The translations under genes were made by a program, and so were the position numbers. From Sphingomonadales bacterium (lineage in GTDB: Bacteria > Pseudomonadota > Alphaproteobacteria > Sphingomonadales > Sphingomonadaceae), in NCBI GenBank assembly GCA_016707885.1, contig JADJGU010000003.1, forward strand, positions 248,001-312,000: a DNA stretch of 64,000 nucleotides, in the 5' to 3' direction. Below the pieces are notes generated by a model that had not been told where the DNA came from, searched no databases, and worked only from the letters and a program-made list of their open reading frames with translations. Within the stretch, counting starts at the first letter, position 1. Each line of letters opens with the position of its first letter. Shown here in pieces: positions 59,977 to 64,000 of the stretch.

Positions 59977-60774
59977 ATGTACCTTATGCATGCTTCAGAA
60001 CGTGAATCCCTGATAATAGCCATAATCGCCGAACGTGGGTTTGCGTCTTTCAAGCATCTTGAAAAGGCAATTGAAGGGTCTCCAGCGACGATAAGAAGAG
60101 ACTTGGAACGCATTGCTTTAACAGGAAAAATTGAACGCGTGCGTGGAGGCGCAAGACTCCCCGAAGTGGCGGGAACAGGCAATGCACTGACTCCTGGATT
60201 TCACCTAGCCGGCGTGCCATTTCACGAAAATATCGGTTTGAATCGCAGGCAAAAGGAAGCCATAGGCCGGACAGCATCGGCGCTGTGTATTGCCGGCGAA
60301 GGCGTTATGATTGACGGCGGGTCGACAACACTGCAAATGTGTCCGCATCTCGCGGGGCTGAACCTTTCTGTCCTTACCAATTCGCTGCATATTGTTTCGG
60401 CGCTGATCAATCAGGCTGGAACTAGGGTTTTGATACCTTCCGGTGCAGTTTTCCCCGAACAGTCGATCATATTGTCGGTTTTCGGCGAAGAAGGAATGCC
60501 GCGTTTTCACGCTCCCAAGCTGTTCATGGGCGCGGCGGCGCTTGGACCAGCGGGCTTGATGCAAGCGGATCCGGTGTTGGTCGCAGTAGAGAGGCGGTTG
60601 ATTGACCGGGCTGAGGAAATTATTGTTATGGCCGATGCTGACAAGTTCAAGGCGCCTTCAGGGCATGTTGTCTGCGCGCTCGACGAAATCGACATAATTG
60701 TAACCGATGACAGGATCGATCCTGGACAGGTCCGCGAACTGGAGAATGCGGGAGTCCGTGTGATTATTGCGTGA
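59977..60774 (+). CDS. DeoR/GlpR-family sugar regulator
   Basis: About 265 aa. N-terminal DeoR helix-turn-helix (SPATIRRDLERIALTGKIERVRGGARL) and the sugar-phosphate isomerase-like DeoRC domain (GVMIDGGSTTLQM, VLTNSLHIVSALI, GAVFPEQS, VMADADKF). Start at 59977 or 59986; an upstream TTG would place a candidate operator in the coding region. It probably represses the rhamnose genes, with a phosphorylated intermediate as inducer, as is usual for the family. Confidence 0.9.
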   Translation: MYLMHASERESLIIAIIAERGFASFKHLEKAIEGSPATIRRDLERIALTGKIERVRGGARLPEVAGTGNALTPGFHLAGVPFHENIGLNRRQKEAIGRTASALCIAGEGVMIDGGSTTLQMCPHLAGLNLSVLTNSLHIVSALINQAGTRVLIPSGAVFPEQSIILSVFGEEGMPRFHAPKLFMGAAALGPAGLMQADPVLVAVERRLIDRAEEIIVMADADKFKAPSGHVVCALDEIDIIVTDDRIDPGQVRELENAGVRVIIA

Positions 60775-60807
60775 TTGTGACATTGCGGGATTGGATGCTG
60801 TTGAAAA

Positions 60808-60818
60808 TGATTGAAATT
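60808..60818 (+). promoter_or_regulatory. Candidate DeoR operator upstream of the dipeptidase gene
   Basis: TGATTGAAATT, the exact reverse complement of the site at 56234-56244, lies 46 bases before the dipeptidase start. Confidence 0.45.
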
Positions 60819-60863
60819 GTAGCGTTTTCCGCTTAATCATTCTCAAATCGCGGGAGATGATAG

Positions 60864-62017
60864 TTGGGAAAACTTGGACGGCGAGCGCTGCTTATCGGCG
60901 CGGGGACGTTAGTAGCGGTAGGCGCAGGCGGCCATTGGCTGACGCGCAAAAAAAATATACCGCTAGGTTTCAAAATATCGTCGACGGAGCTTGACGAGGC
61001 GAGGCTGTTTTTGCGGGAACATCAGGCAATTGATGCTCACGCCCATCCTGGCCGAACTTTCGCCGTTGGTGCAGAAAATCTTCCGGTCAAGCTTGAGTTG
61101 ATGAAATGGTTGCTCGCTGGAGGGGAGGACAGGCCGGTGCAAGCGATGCGTGAAGGCGGCATGTCAGCGGTCGCTTTTGCCGGCGTCTCCGATTTCCAGG
61201 TGCTTGATCTCGTCGGCGGCACCCCGACAAATGTTCGTGATTTCGAACGTGGAGAAGCGTGGGCAAGCTATCAGCGCCAGATCGGCAATATGAAAGCGCT
61301 GGTCGAACGAGGGCTTGTGAAGCAAATCCTTAAAACAGCCGATTTCGCTACTGTCCATGCAAGCGGCGACGTGGGCGCTTTCTGGACAATGGAAGGCGGA
61401 GATTTTCTTGAGGGCAAACCAGAGCGCGTAGCCCAGGCTTATGCCGACGGTCTGCGATCAATCGCATTGCTCCATTATAGAAACAATGAACTAGGGGATA
61501 TCACAACAGGCAAACCGCGCAATATTGGTTTGACCGCGCAGGGAGAGGCTGTCGTTGCAGCATGCAATGATGCAGGAATGCTGATTGATGTTGCGCATGC
61601 GTCAGATCAAACTGCCAAAGGGATTCTAAAGAGCACAAGGCATCCGGTGATGGCGTCGCATGTGCACATAAATTCAGAGCATTTTCGTCACCCCCGATTC
61701 ATTTCCCTTGACCTTGGTAGGATGGTGGCAAATCAAGGCGGAGGGTTTTGGGTGCTTGGCCCGCAGGCCTTGGTATCAGTTCTCTCGACGGATTTGTCAC
61801 ACGAACCAAAGAATTGATGTCAATGGTTGGAACAGATCATGTTTGTTTCGGTAGCGATATCGATGCGAACTATAAACCCGTGTTCGACGACTATCATTAT
61901 TTGCCACACTATGTAGCACGGCTTCTGCAGTCGAAAGTTCCACCCTCCGATGTCGTCAAAGTCATCGGAGGTAACTTCCTGCGGATTTTTGGCGCTGTGG
62001 AAGCCGGTAAGAAATGA
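60864..62017 (+). CDS. Membrane dipeptidase (M19) family protein, frameshifted as read
   Basis: About 384 aa over two frames. A TTG start (60864) gives MGKLGRRALLIGAGTLVAVG, a twin-arginine-like or membrane N-terminus. M19 features: AIDAHAHPGRTF (metal site), FWTMEGGDFLEG, RSIALLHYRNNELGD, IDVAHASDQTAKG and MASHVHINSEHFRHPR; after the break VGTDHVCFGSDID and GGNFLRIFGAVE. One G is missing in the run near 61743. Family members cleave dipeptides or lactams. Its link to rhamnose is only positional. Confidence 0.87.
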
Positions 62018-62053
62018 GGCTTCACGCCTGAACGAATTGCCAAGTGACCAAGA

Positions 62054-62503
62054 TTACTTCTGCGTTGAGGGAATATGTGCCCAGCATTCGACCTCTAACT
62101 TGCTTCCCATTGCAAGTTCCGCTGCTGCAAAGGCGCTGCGGGCGGGGAGTTTTCCGGGCTGAAAATATGTGACATAGACTTTGTTGAAGGCAGGCCAATC
62201 AGCCATGTCAATCAGCATGACGGTGCATTTTACAATGTGCGAATGGTTGAGACCCTGTTTATCCAGCGTTGCTCCGATCCTATCCATTACGCGTCGTGTC
62301 TGTTCCTCGATGCCGCCTGAGCCATTGACTCCAAGCGTGGGGTCAGTGCCAATTTGTCCCGACAGATAGAACATGTCGCCGACCCGCACCGCCTCGGAAA
62401 AGGGCAAATTACTTGCCCCCAGATAAACAGGCTCTTCTAAGACCGCGCAGGAGGCCATTGCAAAAAAGCCGAACCTTGCCAGATATCTTGCTAGCGTTCT
62501 CAT
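62054..62503 (-). CDS. RidA-family protein with lipoprotein-like N-terminus
   Basis: A 149-aa protein. RidA core: YLGASNLPFSEAVRVGDMFYLSGQIG, EEQTRRVMDRIGATL, VKCTVMLIDMADWPAFNKVY and PARSAFAAAELAMGSKLEVE (conserved Arg present). The first 20 residues add a basic start, a hydrophobic stretch and FFAMASC, which looks like a lipobox. RidA proteins normally act in the cytosol as imine deaminases, so an exported form is unusual. It is 3 bases from the aldo/keto reductase gene on the same strand. Confidence 0.87.
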   Translation of the reverse strand: MRTLARYLARFGFFAMASCAVLEEPVYLGASNLPFSEAVRVGDMFYLSGQIGTDPTLGVNGSGGIEEQTRRVMDRIGATLDKQGLNHSHIVKCTVMLIDMADWPAFNKVYVTYFQPGKLPARSAFAAAELAMGSKLEVECWAHIPSTQK

Positions 62504-62506
62504 CTA

Positions 62507-63556
62507 TCATTCCTTTTCGATCGCCCGGACGGACTCGCGAATTAGTGAGTACCAGTCCTGATCGGTGAGCGTTATGTCAACTGCTTTGGCATTCTCAATT
62601 AGATGGTCCGCATTTGAAGTGGACATGATGGGAACAATGCCGGCCGGATGCTTGAGTAACCACGCCAGCGCCACGGCCGAAGGTGTGCTCCCGAGTTCAC
62701 GGGCAATATGTTCAATGGCTGAATCGAGCGCTCCGAAGTTTTTCAGCGGCTGATAGGCGCCTGGAAGCCTGTGGCGTAACGGCGACCAAGCCTGAATGAG
62801 AATCCCTTCGGACTGACAATAATCAAGCAGCCCTTCAGCAGGCGGCATCCAGCGTCTCACACTACTCCACTCGGGAGCAGCGTCGATAAGCCTTTGGTGG
62901 ACCAAGTCGAGATGTTCGAGAATGCTTAGTGTGGCTCCCATGCCATCCAGAATATGACGCGGGTTGAAAAGGCTGATCTGGACCTGGTTAATGACAAGGC
63001 GCTGTTCTGTGACGCGCTGGATCATCGTAGATTGGTTAGCTGTGAAATTGCTGAGACCAAAATGCCTTACTTTGCCGCTTCGGCTCAGCTCTGCGAAGGC
63101 TTCTGCGATCTCGTCGGCTTGCATCAATGGTGTCGGTTGGTGTAGTAAAAGGATGTCCAAACGGTCGATGCATAACCTTCGCAGGCTGCGTTCGGCTGAT
63201 GAAATAATTTCATTTCTGCTCAGATCAATTCGAGGAGGAACGGGATTTCCGTCGTCGTCGCAAATGATCTGCCCGCATTTCGTCTGAACAAGCGATTTTG
63301 CTCGTAGTTCCGGCGCTTGTTTGAAGACACGGCCCATTACGCTCTCTGATCGACCAAGAGCATAAGGACTTGCTGTGTCAAACAGCGTAATTCCTGTCTC
63401 AAACGCACTGCGCATGAGACGTTCAACGGCGTCGACATCTTCGTTTCTAATTGGTCCCGGAGACCATGACGGCAATCCAGATAGTCCAAAGCCCAGGCAA
63501 GACACCTCAACATCGGTGTGAGGAAGCTTTCGAGTGCGGATAGTGTTTCTCCAAAT
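62507..63556 (-). CDS. Aldo/keto reductase
   Basis: An aldo/keto reductase of about 330-350 aa: SCLGFGLSGLPSWSPG, ETGITLFDTASPYALGRSE (Asp and Tyr of the tetrad), KCGQIICDDDGNP (Lys), DILLLHQPTPL (His), GLSNFTANQ and QAWSPLRHRLP. The start is unclear: no ATG sits near the conserved KLPHTDVEVSCLGFG, and the only in-frame ATG (63721) lies in the divergent gene. A non-ATG start near 63556 is used here. It may reduce lactaldehyde or another sugar-derived carbonyl. Confidence 0.8.
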   Translation of the reverse strand: MWRNTIRTRKLPHTDVEVSCLGFGLSGLPSWSPGPIRNEDVDAVERLMRSAFETGITLFDTASPYALGRSESVMGRVFKQAPELRAKSLVQTKCGQIICDDDGNPVPPRIDLSRNEIISSAERSLRRLCIDRLDILLLHQPTPLMQADEIAEAFAELSRSGKVRHFGLSNFTANQSTMIQRVTEQRLVINQVQISLFNPRHILDGMGATLSILEHLDLVHQRLIDAAPEWSSVRRWMPPAEGLLDYCQSEGILIQAWSPLRHRLPGAYQPLKNFGALDSAIEHIARELGSTPSAVALAWLLKHPAGIVPIMSTSNADHLIENAKAVDITLTDQDWYSLIRESVRAIEKE

Positions 63557-63657
63557 GCCAAATATGCTGCGTAAAATGCGATGCGCGGTGAGTGAAGTTG
63601 GTTGATATTGACTTAATATGCTGCCAATGTCCACGCTAAATTGAGAGGAATGCGATA

Positions 63658-64000
63658 TGACTAAACCCAGCGATTTGACCGGGGATGACCATCTTATGGA
63701 ACATGAGTTGCGCGCGATCATGTTGGATCAACGGGCGCGAAACGTTTTGCGGCCTGGGTTGTCCGAGCTTGATCCCAAACTGATGCGTCAACGTGCCTCC
63801 GCAGAACTCAACTGCTGGAATGAAGGGGCGCCTGCACTTGCATTGGTGCGCGATTTCATAATTCCGTCAGAAATGGGGGGAATTGGCGTTCGGCTCTATG
63901 ATCCCAACCCTGATCAATGCGTTGGTATTCTGGTTTATTTTCATGGGGGCGGTTGGATTATCGGTGATCTTGATTTGGAGGACGGCGCGTTGCGGCACAT
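63658..64000 (+). CDS. Alpha/beta hydrolase, HSL-type esterase, 3' end outside window
   Basis: 114 codons from ATG 63658 (GAGAGGA upstream) to the window edge. N-terminal helices, then VRLYDPNPDQCVGILVYFHG and the HGGGW oxyanion motif, as in the esterase at 58948. The catalytic Ser is not yet reached. A second HSL-type enzyme in the rhamnose island. Confidence 0.85.

Noticed and set aside
1..64000. CRISPR arrays, rRNA genes, intact insertion sequences
   Set aside because: No regularly spaced direct repeats, rRNA sequence or complete transposase gene was seen.

Overview
The window looks like a sphingomonad (Alphaproteobacteria, Sphingomonadales) chromosome. I infer this from gene content and order: a CC_3452-family protein beside a SpoT-type Rsh, CarD, a cobS / J-domain / BolA / pirin block, hisG-hisD-nusB-thiL, a K+-independent H+-pyrophosphatase, a long TonB-dependent receptor, M16 and S9 peptidases, and a purS-purQ pair. 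There are three zones: a mobile element at the left, a core block, and a second island at the right.

Zone 1 (start to about 11.38 kb) is the right part of an integrative element inserted at the 3' end of tRNA-Arg(TCT). It carries a giant single-chain type ISP restriction-modification enzyme that is cut by the window edge. Next comes about 0.4 kb of back-to-back hairpins with no credible gene, then an unrecognised 340-aa protein and a run of small unknown proteins. It ends with a soluble TraG/VirD4-like coupling ATPase and a large serine recombinase whose last codons lie antisense to the tRNA. A perfect 15-bp hairpin covers the ribosome-binding site of the membrane protein upstream of the coupling ATPase. 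No relaxase is visible.

Zone 2 (about 11.4 to 49.2 kb) is housekeeping. It holds a queuosine-precursor transporter, purQ/purS/purC, aat, a lipoprotein run (DUF2155, NDUFA12-like, DUF192, GIN-domain), carD, an HxlR regulator and rsh. After these come cobS with its neighbours, the his/nusB/thiL operon, hppA, an S9 peptidase, a GNAT/cupin pair facing a TonB receptor, infA-maf-RNase E/G-yacG, tRNA-Phe, and a thiolase-SDR operon.

Zone 3 (about 49.3 kb to the end) starts at a 46-nt 3' fragment of a tRNA-Lys(CTT)-like gene beside a P4-type tyrosine integrase. Decayed genes follow, then a phosphorylative L-rhamnose pathway: isomerase, kinase, aldolase fused to a dehydrogenase, and lactate dehydrogenase. 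With it are a DeoR regulator, two HSL-type esterases, a membrane-dipeptidase homologue, a lipoprotein-like RidA and an aldo/keto reductase. An 11-base motif that recurs in inverted orientation is a candidate DeoR operator.

At least six single-base indels break otherwise normal conserved genes (purC, cobS twice, yacG, a thiolase, the dipeptidase), and a seventh is suspected in aat. This points to residual sequencing or assembly error rather than real gene loss, so these genes are annotated as probably functional but frameshifted as read.
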